A DNA stretch of 64,000 nucleotides, taken from positions 30,013,001 to 30,077,000 of the forward strand of contig OY727095.1 in the NCBI GenBank assembly GCA_963402885.1, in the 5' to 3' direction. The notes below the pieces were generated by a model. The model did not search any database, was not told the origin of the DNA, and was given only the letters and a program-made list of their open reading frames with translations. The position numbers and the translations under genes were made by a program. Origin of the DNA: Antedon bifida. Taxonomy: Eukaryota > Echinodermata > Crinoidea > Comatulida > Antedonidae. Within the stretch, counting starts at the first letter, position 1. Every line of letters begins with the position of its first letter. Positions 23,836 through 36,500 of this stretch are shown here, piece after piece.

Positions 23836-24319
23836 AGGCCTATATTTCCCTTTTAAATAAATGCACATGATCTACTTGGCCTTTTCTATCGCATTCTATA
23901 CTCTCGTAAGCATTCACTGATGAAACCTAACACTTTTGTTAATGAATTTGCAACAATTGCAGGTATCCTAGCATGACCTACTTCAACTGAAGTTGCCTGG
24001 TTTTATGATATTTTTCTCATCTTAAGTTGTTCATGTTTTTAAATCGTAGGTTGCATATTATTTATTATTATCTATTAATTTTGGGGGCATTTCAGAGATA
24101 AGGGACGGCGGGGAGGGGTTAGTGGGGTGGGTCTGTTTTGGTTTTTTTTTACTCGTCTTTGGCTTTCACTTAGACAGAGCACCTAATCTGGCTAGTGTAC
24201 CCGCTATTGTAACAAGAAAGGTTTCTTGGATTTCATTTCTAATGTAAACGCCTTAAGCATTCCCTGAAATTAACATTGTTTTTGTGATTTTATTCAGAGA
24301 AAAAAATCAATCATCAACT

Positions 24320-25248
24320 ATGAATGCAAAGTTGTTTGTTGCTGCTTCTGTGCTGCTCTGTATTGGTGAGTGTGAACAATTTGTATATTGAATTGTTTAA
24401 TGACGAGGTTGTTTACTTTTACGCATATGAACGCATATCATTATAAAGCCTTAATTTCCATTTATGCATCCTCGATATGCTTTCTTTTAGGTGCTAATAA
24501 TGCTTTTATGTGTTACAATTGCACTCAGTATTTCAATCCTGATTGTGGAGAGGTGTTGGTGAATCCAGAGAATATCCCGCAGGTTCCCTGTCCTGGAATG
24601 TGTTTGGTAAATTATTAAGCTCTGTCTACACTATCAAACTAGTTTGACAAAAAACAAAAAAAGTGTGATGTGCCCAAATATGGTAGTGATATGCCCAAAT
24701 ATGGTAGTGATATGACATCACCATGTCCATATATGGGCACATCACATTTTTTTGTCACATACAAAACTCTCAACCGTTCAGTGATATAAAATTATTTATA
24801 AACTGTGAAGATATATAAATATAATAGAAATCATGGGTTTTTTTACCTTCGATCACTACTTTATTTCAAAACAAAAACCTCCAATATGATTTGGTTGATA
24901 TGACATTACTGTACATTCACCGTACACACAAGTTTATATATATATATATATATAAACAAATCAGGCAAAGAACAGTAATTCTAAACCACCCGGTGATATA
25001 CTGAAATTTAATTAATTCATTTGAAACGATATATATTTCAGACTACTCGGAATAACGCTTCTTTTGGTGGCCAAGAAATGATTTTCTATGATAGGATTTG
25101 CCTAGAATTTGATTGTTCTGAATTGACATTTGTGGTGAACGATTTCCATGGCAGTACTTGTTATACATGTTGTAATACAGATCTCTGTAATGCTGACTAT
25201 AACAAGCAAGACCATGTACTAATACAGCTAATGTTCTTACTATATTAA
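24320..25248 (+). CDS. Secreted Ly6/uPAR-domain (three-finger fold) protein, complete, 3 exons
   Basis: Exons 24320-24365, 24491-24606 and 25042-25248 give 122 residues. Exon 1 encodes a signal peptide (MNAKLFVAASVLLCIG). The mature part opens with the LU-domain start FMCYNC and closes with the hallmark CCNTDLCNAD; 11 cysteines lie between and including these, as expected for a single LU domain with ten paired cysteines. A short hydrophobic end (VLIQLMFLLY) could be a GPI-attachment signal, though it is shorter than usual. Ly6/uPAR proteins are extracellular or membrane-anchored and often bind receptors or channels; the partner cannot be told from sequence. No orthologue name is claimed. A family B MITE begins about ten bases after the exon 2 donor. 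Confidence 0.8.
24615..24770. mobile_element. MITE family B copy 1
   Basis: Left terminus TTAAGCTCTGTCTACACTAT; interior GTGATGTGCCCAAATATGG repeated; right terminus decayed after TTTGTCACATA. It lies in intron 2 of the Ly6 gene, ten bases from the donor. Confidence 0.8.
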
Positions 25249-26448
25249 TGTTGTTGGTTTTCAAAGCGATGCCCTAGATCAGGGGAGTCACCAGATGTAT
25301 TTGAACACCTAACACTGGTTTGGCTGCAACATAGTATTGTTAAAAACAGAACTCGTAAAAATGTTAAACTTGTGTCTCAGAAATGTGTATGACATCATGC
25401 TTGTCCCATACTAGAACAAATACATAATTAATTAATTTAAATACAATTTTCACCCAAACCCAATCTGTTACAAATTAATGTGGTCACTGATTAAATAGGA
25501 AGTGTAACGTTGTGGGACGTGACCGTATAGTAAGGTAGAACTAAAACAAATTGTTATTAAACAAAAAGCAGTGGAAAATATTAAAATGTAAAATTCGCAA
25601 TTTATTTCTCTTGAAAACCACAGATAAGTTAATAATACATCATAGTACGTCATTATATAAATTATTTCAACCAAATAAGTACATTTACTTTTTATTGCTT
25701 TTTATACCTTTTTCATATTTATATATATATCTATAAAGACTATAGATGAAAGACAAATTAAGTAAAATTAATATAAAATATAATTGGAGCAATAGGTTTA
25801 TCGCAAATAGTTGATTTCGCAAGGAACGTCATTGTATAATGCATGATGGGAAGGGTTTGGGAGCAAACTTCACGACACGTACGTCATACGCGTCGGAAAT
25901 CCTTCCCACCATGCGTCGCGCAAGCTATTTGTGATAAACCTTATTCAAACGCTTAAATGTATTGGAATTTATGACAATCTGACCATTTTTGTTGGATAGT
26001 CTCATTTGTATAAGTACCAGACAGTAATGATAATTATAAGTAAACTTTCATTCTTAAATAACTTGTGTTATCTTAAACACATGAGTTACTTTTGTTTTCT
26101 TTTTGGTTACTATGTATCATGTTTGCATACTGAATCCTAAAGGCACTTGTTGGCATTAACATTTACGTAATATAAAACCTTAAAAACAACAGATTACTAA
26201 CTTTTTGCTCAGAAATGTGTATGACATGGTTATTATCTGCTCATCCCAAATGACTAGACTAAAAAGAACACAACATATACAGAACATTAAATGTTTAAAA
26301 AACCCTCCACCCTTTTTTTTGTTAAAAATAATGTTAATTTTTTATATCATCTATTATATTATCAACATACTGTGTCTTACAAAAAAAATAAAATAATTTG
26401 TCATTTGTCACTAAAAGCCAATTATAATGAATTTTAAACATAAAATAA
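25249..26448. other. Intergenic downstream of the Ly6 gene
   Basis: Holds the Ly6 3' UTR. The phrase CTCAGAAATGTGTATGACAT occurs twice (about 25376 and 26210), a small duplication. A separate palindromic element is at 25793-25945. No gene is seen. Confidence 0.5.
25793..25945. mobile_element. GC-rich palindromic MITE-like element, about 150 bp
   Basis: Left AGGTTTATCGCAAATAG and right CTATTTGTGATAAACCTT are inverted. Inner parts also pair: GCATGATGGGAAGG on the left and CCTTCCCACCATGCG on the right. It is markedly richer in GC than its surroundings. Confidence 0.65.
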
Positions 26449-26588
26449 ATAGTTTGACAAAAAAAGTGTGATGTGCCCAAATGGTAGTGATATGCCCAAA
26501 TATGGTAGTGATATGACATCATCATGTCCTTTATGGGCACATTACATTTTTGTTCACATCAAGTTTGATAGTGTAGATAGAGCTTAAT
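26449..26588. mobile_element. MITE family B copy 2, left end missing
   Basis: Starts inside at AGTTTGACAAAAAAAGTG, has the GATATGACATCATCATGTCC core, and ends GTTTGATAGTGTAGATAGAG. Confidence 0.75.
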
Positions 26589-27142
26589 ACCCTTTAAAGA
26601 CAAACATGAAGATGTTTGTTCTCTGTTGATGAGGAGAAAACTCAAAAGTGATGAAGAGAAAACCCAAAGGTGATGAAACATTTCTATAACAATAATTTAT
26701 AAAATTTGCAGGAAAATTAATTTACTATATAAAGACATAAAAATCACATTAAATTAACATAACGGTTATCAAAAATTATTTTTTACAAGCAATGAACATT
26801 AACACTGGTAATTAATGTTAAAGTGGTCTTTAGTCAACTTCTGATTGAAGCACAATAGACTCAATGCAGCCATGCACTTATAGTGACAAGATTCAGATTA
26901 TAAAGATGTATACCATCTGAGCATGGCACGGAAAAAATGCATTACAATTATGTCGAAAAGGTTAACAATGCCTGTGTCCAAAACAGGGGCTTCAGGCCTC
27001 TGTATTACACCACTGCCCCTCACTCCCACCCCCCTCTTATGCACAATGATGGATTTACTCCTTTAATGCCAATGTGAAATATGAATTAGTCCATTACTAA
27101 TGCTTTTAGAACTGTATATATTACATAAGAACTAAATAATTG
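26589..27142. other. Intergenic, no gene seen
   Basis: AT-rich. A short phrase (GGGGCTTCAGGCCTCTG, TTACACCACTG) at about 26990-27015 also occurs in altered form at about 31980-32008, so it may be part of a dispersed repeat. Confidence 0.4.
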
Positions 27143-27330
27143 TAAAGCTCTGGTGACACTTTCAAACTAATTTGACAAAAAAAGTGTGATGTACCCAAAT
27201 ATGGTAGTGATATGCCCAAATATGGTAATGATATGCCCAAATATGGTAGTGATATGACATCATTGTGTTCATATATGGGCACATCACATTTTTTTGTCAC
27301 ATAAAGTTTGATAGTGTAGACAGACCTTAA
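27143..27330. mobile_element. MITE family B copy 3, complete
   Basis: TAAAGCTCTGGTGACACT at the left and TTTGATAGTGTAGACAGACC at the right. The GGTAGTGATATGCCCAAA unit is repeated three times inside. Confidence 0.8.
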
Positions 27331-27417
27331 TACACTAAAACATCTTTGGCCTTAATAAAGAAATCAATAATAATAACAATAATAATAGTTGTACTGAGCA
27401 TTTATAAAGCACTCTTA

Positions 27418-29502
27418 TTACACAAGTGACCATGGTGGAAACTTGTAACTATGGAATGGAACACCTGTTACGTTGACTGGTATTGAGATAATGGCCTCCG
27501 ACATTCCATTGTTTTCTAAAACCTGCCTTATATTGTGTCTGCAAAAAAACAATTATTGCATAAATAATAATCAAAATAAGAATCAAACTAAAAATGTACT
27601 TTTGTACAATCTAGAAAGGTCTTTTTACTTGGTTTAAAATGGTTTATTAAAAAAAAATGCATATAAAATATACAATAGTGGTCTAGTGGGATGAAGGAGT
27701 GATATTGTTTTAAGCATCAACATGCAGTGTCTGTAAACGCTAACTGTATATAGTCAATAGCCACCATATGTGATCTAGTATCATGGTTACAAGTACCAGT
27801 ACCAGTATGATGAAGTGGAGCAAATTTGATTATTAATGAATTAATGACTTTGTTTATGTAGAGCATCTTGTGTATATGTGTGTCTTGTGTACGGGATTGC
27901 GACCTTTAAGAAGGATATTGAATGAATTCGCTTATGGTAAATCCTTGGCAATTTGCTTAAATATATATATATTTTTTAAATGTGCACAATGAATTAAGTT
28001 TGGTCGTCTCGGTCATTGCAACAACATTGTTAACTTACCCATCTCTTCCAAGAAGGAAAACAGCCGGAATGGAGACTTTTCTCTCAGTACCATCTTCTAC
28101 CATGTCAATAAATTGCCAATCATTACTAGTGTCTTTATCATATATAACCGTTGCTATTGCACCAGCCTGTTCAGCATTTAACGTTTTTGAAAGAAATGAA
28201 CACTCCCTGTGAAAATACAGTAATTTAAAAATGTACTACGGAGCTTTCGCTTTGCAACCGACGACCTATCTAGGCCAGGTCAATGATGAGTTGTCAGTTT
28301 TTGCTTGGACCTAGAAATCAAAACTGTGTCGAGGTGAGGAGCAGGAAGGAACGTATCCCAATATCTCTGCATGACCGCAGTGGACAAACATGACATACGG
28401 ATGTCGCAAAACGAAAGCTCCTTATTATAGTAGGGAGTGGGACAGCAAAATGTATTATCTATACTTCTCCCTCTTTGGATGATTAATACAACATTGGGAA
28501 TTGTATCATTTATACTTACCCCCTCTGGATTAATACAACACTATTCTGAACTAAGTAACTATTTTGAAAAGGTGAACACCCATGAAGAGGGTCCGCAAGA
28601 ACTAAACTAATACGACTGAACTGAAGATTCTGAAAGATAGCAATAAGAATATTACAACAATAAAAGTTATGACCAATCACATTCAGTCAGAACTATGATG
28701 TCTCTCTTGTAATTGTTGTAACTGTATAATATATATAATACTTAATAGTGATAATTGTAATATTTTCAATACCTAATAAGCTCAATAAAAATAGAGTAAT
28801 GTACTACTATAAAATAATATGTACTTACAAATATTCCTCCAAACGATTTTGCTTGACGAACTTTGAACACATAATTTAAACTTTCAGGTTGGAGAATTTC
28901 AAAGAATAAATTTTCTTTAGCTGAATATCCTAAAATATAAATGAAAAGATAGCCTTTTAGCTCAGGTCTTTTAAAGTGTAAATACTATATATACTAACTA
29001 GACATTCCTAACAGTAACAGTAGTAATAATACTAGTCTAGTTTAGGTTTTTTACTTTATATATAGCTGGCACTAAAGGCGGCCTCTACCTCTATTTATGT
29101 ATAGTGCCTATTAGGCCGCCCTATATAATAGGCTAGCTTAGAGTATTACTGGCGGGTGGTAATTCTAGCGAGGCGCGGCCTACCCTACCTACTGCTAGGC
29201 ACGCCTCAGGGAGCACTGTAGACTAGCCTCTAACTAGGCCTAGCCTACTAGCTAGCTAGGGCCTAGGCCCTAACTAGCTAGTAGGCTAGGCCTAGTTAGA
29301 CCTCCTACTAGGCTAGGCCTAGGTAGTATTATTAGGCCTAATACGTAGGACGTGTCACAGAATATAATATAAAAACAATTTGGAAATAAAAAGTAGATAC
29401 AGTGTAATATATATTACCAGATAATGGTACAAAAAATAAGCATAAGAATAAGATTTTTAGGTATATCTTCAAGAAAGTTTTACAAACGTTGTAAGTGGCC
29501 AT
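27418..29502 (-). CDS. PRADC1: PRADC1 (protease-associated domain-containing protein 1), complete, 5 exons
   Basis: Exons 29502-29418, 28929-28829, 28629-28520, 28206-28039 and 27538-27418 join in frame to 194 residues (human 188). The N terminus is hydrophobic (KIYLKILFLCLFFVPLSG), a signal peptide or anchor. The PA domain follows: FGGIFNLQFSRISLV, CSPF, VVLIQRGECSF (the conserved R-G-x-C-x-F segment), VIYDKD, and IPAVFLLGRDGHNIRQ, then SIPVNVTGVP and a C-terminal PPWSLV matching the family ending. Known role: a small secreted glycoprotein made of a lone PA domain without a protease domain; its molecular job is unclear. It is head to head with EDRF1. Confidence 0.9.
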
Positions 29503-30114
29503 GTTTTTGACAAATCACCAGTGAGGTTGGTCAATTTTAGTTTAGGGGAAAACAGGAATCTAACATTTTAATTTTTGTATTATGTGTTGATGAAAAAAAG
29601 ATGTCACATTTGGACAAAAATAGGAAATTATTATTTTATAATAGTGCAGATTACTGTCACTATATTGTATTCATTTACTTGATATTAAACATAATCGAAT
29701 CGTCCGCTTAATATAATAGAATAACCCATTTTAGGTCAAAAAAAGGTCAAAGTACCTGGGAAAAAAACAAAATAGAGAATATTGTTGTTTCATGTTTTAG
29801 GTATATAATTTGAGAGAAATAAGGCTACAACTACAAGATAATGAAAACAAATTAAAGATTTAGGTGTACTAAATAATCCCTAGGTTGTAAATCTAGAGTA
29901 GTAGTAGTAGCCTAGCTTATAGGCCTAGTAGGTCTAGGCCTAGGCCTAGTTAGACTCAGCCTGAGTCTCAGGCCTCTAAACTACTAAGACTTTTTTTTAA
30001 AGCCAGGCCATCCAGACTTCAGTGTGCCGGATGTAGGCCTAGGCTAAGCTTAACCGACTTAGGCCTACTAATGTCTTTGATTTTTTACTATGTATTTCTT
30101 TTTTTATATTTCAG

Positions 30115-30140
30115 TAAATAAGTTGGAGCATGGTTGAGAG
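30115..30140 (+). other. Possible non-coding 5' exon of EDRF1
   Basis: The 26 bases from 30115 follow a good acceptor (pyrimidine tract and TTTCAG) and are followed by the donor GTAAGG at 30141. The exon with the EDRF1 start codon also has an acceptor-like GAGCAG just before 30518. This is suggestive only. Confidence 0.3.
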
Positions 30141-30184
30141 GTAAGGATTTATATAATTGGACCTTTCTAGGTCATATACGCCGC

Positions 30185-30402
30185 TAGGCCTAGTATTAAA
30201 TCTTGTGTCTTGTCTTGTGTTTTTTTTTCTTCTTAGTAATTATTTTGTGTTCAAATTACACAGTGCTATGAAAAGCCATTCTGCAATTTGACTTAGGCCT
30301 AGTATTAAATCTTGTGTCTTGTCTTGTGTTTTTTTTTTCTTCTTAGTAATTATTTTGTGTTCAAATTACACAGTGCTATGAAAAGCCATTCTGCAATTTG
30401 AC
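30185..30402. repeat. 109-bp tandem duplication upstream of EDRF1
   Basis: Two nearly identical units begin TAGGCCTAGTATTAAATC at 30185 and 30294, both with CTTGTGTCTTGTCTTGTG, a T-run, TTCTTCTTAG and ACACAGTGCTATGAAAAGCC. They differ mainly by the length of the T-run. Confidence 0.9.
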
Positions 30403-30528
30403 TTTCCTAAAAGTGCAAGAATTTCTTTGCACAAATATTGCAAAAAAAATTAAATTTAGAAGGAACAAGAATAAATAACAACAACAAATATTTAATTTAA
30501 GTTATTTTATTGAGCAGATTGTTGTAAG

Positions 30529-33500
30529 ATGGCTGAATTAAACTCAGATGAGACCAGAAATCCAGCATTGGTTTTGAGCAGTGACCAACAAATTGAAGAG
30601 GTATAAGGACATTGTAGTTAGTTCATCTGGAAGACTAGCCCATATGTTGTTCACAATTCATTTAAATTAAAGCAGCATACTTACATCACTGGGAATTCTA
30701 TGTCTATCAAATTTATATATACTGTACAGTATTATAATAATAATATATAATAATATTGGGTTTACTTGAACTGAAGAAGGATTAGTGTTTCCCTAAAGCT
30801 TTGCAAATAGTTTCTAGCTGTTTTACTTTAAATTTGATTGCTTATATGTTTTATAATGTATAGTTCTCACAATAGTTTTGCCATAAAAATACTCAATAAA
30901 TTAATACTAAATATTCTATTTTTCATTATAAGGAAAAGGTTTTTTATGGCCCAGTCCAAGACACTAACCCAAAGAAATGGGCCGTTGCAAATTTCTCTCG
31001 ACTTGAGCTTCACACAAATCTTCGTGAACCTCCAGATAACTGGCTTAGAGGCAAGAAATACTTCAAGGTGCCTAGGAATTGGCTTAACAGTCAAAGCGCA
31101 AAGTTTTCAAGGTAGAGTATTTAAAATGTATCCATTTTTTTTTTGTAAAGCATAAAAGGTATGGTGCGCTTAGTATTTGGGTCAAATTGACGACTGTAAA
31201 GCCTGTTTTCCACTGTTATCTAGTGCTTTTGCAGAGAAAAAGATTGCGCTGCCCTTTTCTCTACAAGAACGAACAGCTGCGATTTTCTTTTTCATTTGTC
31301 GTATTCGATTGGGAACTTTCTCTGTCAACATAAAGATTCATTGAGTACTTTTTGTATTCGAATTGTAAATTGTGCTCAACAGAAAATCATTCAAATAGAA
31401 AACGTTAACAACGCCAGGTTTTTCGTTAATAACAATCTTAACGCTCAAAATACTCTGTTAAATAAGTACTCAATGGAAAAACTGTACTCAACGGTAAAAG
31501 TCCCAATCGAATATGACAATTGTGTGACTTCTGAACTGTTTGATTTGCATGAGTGTTCATGAAACGTGTGCCAACTCATTTCTCGAGCTCTCAATTCATA
31601 GCAGAAAAGGATTTTGAAAATGTGGATAATGCATGCATAAAAGCTGATGATTCATGTGAACAAATTCACCTAGTGGGAAACGGGCTTAACAGCAACTAGT
31701 ATGCATTTGATCAAAGACTGTTGCAAGTTCTTATCTTGGCAAGTCAAGCACATGACTTTTTTCAAGCTTTCATTTATTATTAAAAACTGACTCTGCATAG
31801 ATCCTACTTATATAAATACATTATTGATAACAGTGACGTAACGGCTATGAGCACTCACTGGCTATACCCAGAGGCCCCGAAGCTTATGAGGGCCCCTGAA
31901 CAGTGCCCAGAGGAAAAAAGACATTAAAATATGTATGCTAAAAATGGCCCAGCCTCCAGTGTTAGGGTTCCTAAACCAGGGCCTCAGGCATCTGCGTTAC
32001 GCCACTGTAAATACATTATTGATAACATTAATTATTTCCTAATTGTCCTCATACAGTTTGTTAATGGCAGACAGATATCCTGAAACCGTAACAGAAGTTA
32101 ATGTAATCACTGCATCAGAGGTAAGTATTAAGTGATGATAGTTAGACATTCACCACTATGAATATAAAGTGTGGTGATGCATGTATTCACCACCTAACAG
32201 GTTTCAGGCAATTTTCACGTCTAAGAATAGCGGCGTATATACCAGAGTGATAGTATAATGATAATATCGAACTTGAATGGGTTCGAGCCTATCTGTTAAA
32301 GAGCCTTTACTTTCATTGCCTCGTCCTTCGGATGGGATGTAAAGCTGTTGGTCCTGTGCACTTAATAAATAATGCACGTTAAACAACTTGATACACTATT
32401 CGAAAAGAGGTGGGGATCGTGTCCCGGTGTGCTGATCTGGTAGGCGCTGCACTACTGACTGCCGTGGGTCAGTGGAGGGGCTAATCCAAATTTCCTCAGT
32501 TTCCAGTTAAGCTTGAGGACTAAAAATAATACACTTTTTTTTAAACATTGCATGTCAACGATTATTGTTTATCTTCAGAATTGTGTTATTGGATAATAAA
32601 CATATTTGAACTTTTATAATATTCTTATCATTTTATCAATGGTTTATTTTTACAGAATATAAAGAAACTTCTGAAGATGCCGTTCAGTAAGTCACAAATC
32701 AGCATGGCTGTTCACCGTATCGACAAGACATTGCTGCTAGATGAACTAGATCTGTATCAACACTTTGGAACATCACAGGTACTCTATACACAACACTTTC
32801 TGATTTTGCTTTCACCAATACAATCAATTAAATGAAAAACCTAAATTTGCATTCCCACATAGCAGACCTCGCATAAGCGGGAAGTTTCCCAAAGATATTT
32901 CAACTGATCTTATGTCGCTACTGGGTGACACATCAATATGGTAGTGATATGACATCATGATGTCCATATATTTTATATGGGCACATAACATTTTTTTGAC
33001 ATATAATGTTTGATAGTGAAGAAAGAAATGGTTTTGCTTCAAAAATACATGACATGCCCATTAAAGCTGATTCCCAAATTTGTTCTAAATAGCACTCTCC
33101 ATGTTTGTATGTATTCAAAAAATTATGTAAATTCTTCTGATGTTTCATATCTCAAAGTTGCGACCTTTGACATAGCTCTGTACCCATGACCCTATAGCTC
33201 ATGTATTTTTTGATCTTTGGAAACATCTTCATTATCACCACTTTTAGTTAATGTGTGAGTTTCAATTGAAAGAAAATGTATTATATAACATTTATCAATC
33301 AATTAATCAAGGGTTTATTTTTTCAGTCGTACTTGCAGTTAAAAAACTGAATTACAACAATCATGACAATTTATAAAAATACAAAAAATTGGATAATCTT
33401 AATAATAAAATATTAACATCATTTATTTTGTTTACTTGCCTCCTCATAATAGTCGAATGACCTTGATGATTGGTTCTACACATTCATTCGTGGAATTTTG

Positions 33501-36500
33501 CTACAAGATGGTAAAAACTTTAAACGTCGTAAAAAGCATAAGGAGAATTCACAGAAATGGAATCTTCTATCCAAGTTCTTATACCATAGGTAAGTAGTGC
33601 GATTTCTTTTGAACCAACAGACAAATCGATTAATAAAGTGGTTGCTTGCGACTACGTATCAGGGAGAATTTTTAGTGGGTTTTTTTTATTTAGAAAAGTT
33701 AGTGTGGTTGGTTTGTTGAAATTATGCTAATTTTGCCCATTACATTTTCTGAATTTTTTAAAGCATTGGACAGTTGGACCAAGAGGCTATGCAATTGGAA
33801 CAAGTACCTCCAGAGACCTCCAGTCCTGAGGTAATTACTTCTTTCACAATTAAGGAGACATAAATATGGTTTTCCAAATAAAAACAATATGCAAAATCAT
33901 ACTCAAAATATCTTTTATTAATCCTTTCGGAAATTCATTGCTCGTTTTATAAATATATAAAATATGTAACAATACAGAAGGTAAAAAATTGCAAAACAGG
34001 AAAAGAACGCCATAAAACATGAGTAAAAATTTAACAATATACCTATTGAAAACATTTTTATTAAAAAGTTGAATGACTTGATCAGTTGGTGCAGACAGAC
34101 ACTGCAGACTATGTAATATGATATAAGAGAAAGCTTTTTTATGATAAAAAATGTTTGTTACTGCACATATCCATACACATATGATAAAAAAAATGACCCA
34201 AATTCATTACTTATAAGAGAAACTGCCCAACACAGAGCTTAAAAACATGTAAATTTCTGATGTACTATAATCTATTAATGTTTATGTTATTAAAGCCATC
34301 AGAATTTGACTTTGCAAGGCAAGTACTTTGGAAGTTTGAAGATATCAGTATGTTACTGGGTACTGACTTACCAATATTTGGAGGTGGAACATTCCCCGCT
34401 GTCAGTCTAAGATTAAGGTATTTTTTATGAATCATCATACATCTATACTATAAGAGAGAGAGCGTTTGTATGTTTATTCCTTATACACATTTTTGCTACT
34501 GTACGCACGCATTCATACACATGGGGTATGGGTGGGCATCTTCCCTGGTAATTCCTGATAAATCTCTAAAACGGTATGGAGCTATTTTGTACCCTCGCTA
34601 CATTGTATGAAAACTATGTTTTGTGGATGTATATAGCATTACAAAAAGTTGGGTTTTTTCTGGTAAGCACATCCCTTTTTGATAATTAACACCTACACAC
34701 ATGATTCAAACATGTACTTTTCTAAGGATTCTAACGACCCAATCGAAATGTTCTGCATGTATGTTTCTGGTTATACTAGTTAGGGAATTTTAGGTCAAAA
34801 AAATGCCAATCTGTGAAATAATTATTAACAAATGTTTTGCAGTGGATTCATGTTCTAATGCATCCCAAGTCATCCCAAAAAATTCCTCCATGAATTTTGA
34901 CCTGGGGAAAGGGGGTCATTTTGAGGTCAAAGGTCATTTGGTGTCAAATTAGAGATACGCCTGTTATTGTTTTAATAACGTTTTGAATTTTGAATGTACC
35001 TCATTTTATTTAGTATCAAATGATAGCTTACTAAATTATCTTTATTTTGATATATAGTTATGCAGGTATATATTGGGTTATAGTATGAATTTTGGTCAAT
35101 TAATACTAATTTATAAGAATTTTTTCCAAAAAAACAAAAAAATTATATTTTTTACACCAGAAAAAAAAATTAAGGTAGCACTCAATGGTAACGAAACTTC
35201 TCTAAAAATATCTCTCTAATATAATGATCATGTGTAAAAAAATTTGAATCATTTGATAGTTGATTGTGGACATGGGTGTAGATTGAAGTTATTGAGACTA
35301 AAACTGAGAAATATCATGTTTTTCATGTACTCTGTACTGTTTATCATGTAAACAAAATGGCCACTATTTTCATACAACATGCTATATTGTATTGAGTTAA
35401 TTTTGGTGTCAAATTGTTCACAATGTATATGTTAATATTAGTTCTAATAGAAATTTTTTTGTAAAATTGACTGGAAAGCCCATTTCCAGCAATTTTGACC
35501 TTTGACCTCTTTTCGCCATATCTAAGTAACGGCTGGTCGGAGAGAATTAAAACTAGGAGCAAATTGTTCCCAATATGTATATTTATATTCAGTTTAACAG
35601 AAGATCTTGCCTGAAAATGACCGGAAGTGTGGTTATTGACCTTTGACCTCTTTTCGCCATATCTAAGTAACGGCAGGTCGGAGAGAATTAAAACTAAGAG
35701 CAAATTATTCCCAAGATATATATTTATATTCAGTTTAACAGAAGATCTTGCCTGAAAATGACCGTAAGTGTGGTTATTGACCTTTGACATAAATTTATAG
35801 TTTATTTATTCTAGTATTACTTCTATCACCCGTTTTTTATGAAATTTTAACCTTTGACTTGTTTTTCTCATCTAAATAATGACATGGCATAGAGAGTTGG
35901 AACTAAATTCTGGAATCCAAATTGTTTATAATAGATATATATTTATATTTAATCTAATGGATTATATTGTTTGAAAATAACTATACAAGAAGTAAATAGG
36001 AGCCTCTCGGGATGGATTTTAATTCAAAGAGGTGATGGGGCGGGGGGTGTGTGGTGGTTGTTTGGTAACATATAATATTATATCTTAATTTAAAGAAATA
36101 TTTACAGAATGGTCAGAAGTTATTGGACAACATAATACAGTACATATGTCTCAACCAAAGTTAAAATTTGAGCTGCAGACCACCTTAAAGATTTATTGAG
36201 TACTTTTTCCCACATAGACCGATGTAAGGGACCCACAGTTCGATCTACATGTTTCCGATTCAAGGCCAATTTATTTGCCATAGAGTACCCAAAAGGTTCA
36301 TTTGGGCAAATCGATATGAGTTCCTTAAGAATCGTATGTAATAGCTTTTTCCCATATGGTCGAATCCATATTATAAGACAAACAGTTTCATCCAGATATC
36401 CATGTATCTCCAATAAAGGGCATGTATGGCCATAGAGAATCCAGAGGTTACCCCTGGTTCATTTTGGCAAATCCATATGGGTTCCTTAAGGATCAGGGTT

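Larger units (their letters stand above)
29503..30528. promoter_or_regulatory. Head-to-head intergenic region between PRADC1 and EDRF1
   Basis: The start codons at 29502 (minus) and 30529 (plus) diverge across 1,026 bp. TAGGCCTA-rich palindromic tracts are at about 29930-29970 and 30040-30070, and more dense ones inside PRADC1 intron 1 at about 29210-29340. A shared promoter is likely (inference). A 109-bp tandem duplication lies at 30185-30402. Confidence 0.5.

Noticed and set aside
31296-31562. 88-codon open frame in EDRF1 intron 2
   Set aside because: It crosses both arms of a palindromic MITE-like element and has no recognised homology.
35344-35790. 148-codon open frame on the minus strand
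   Set aside because: It runs through a 141-bp tandem repeat whose length is a multiple of three; the protein is just the repeat translated and matches no family.
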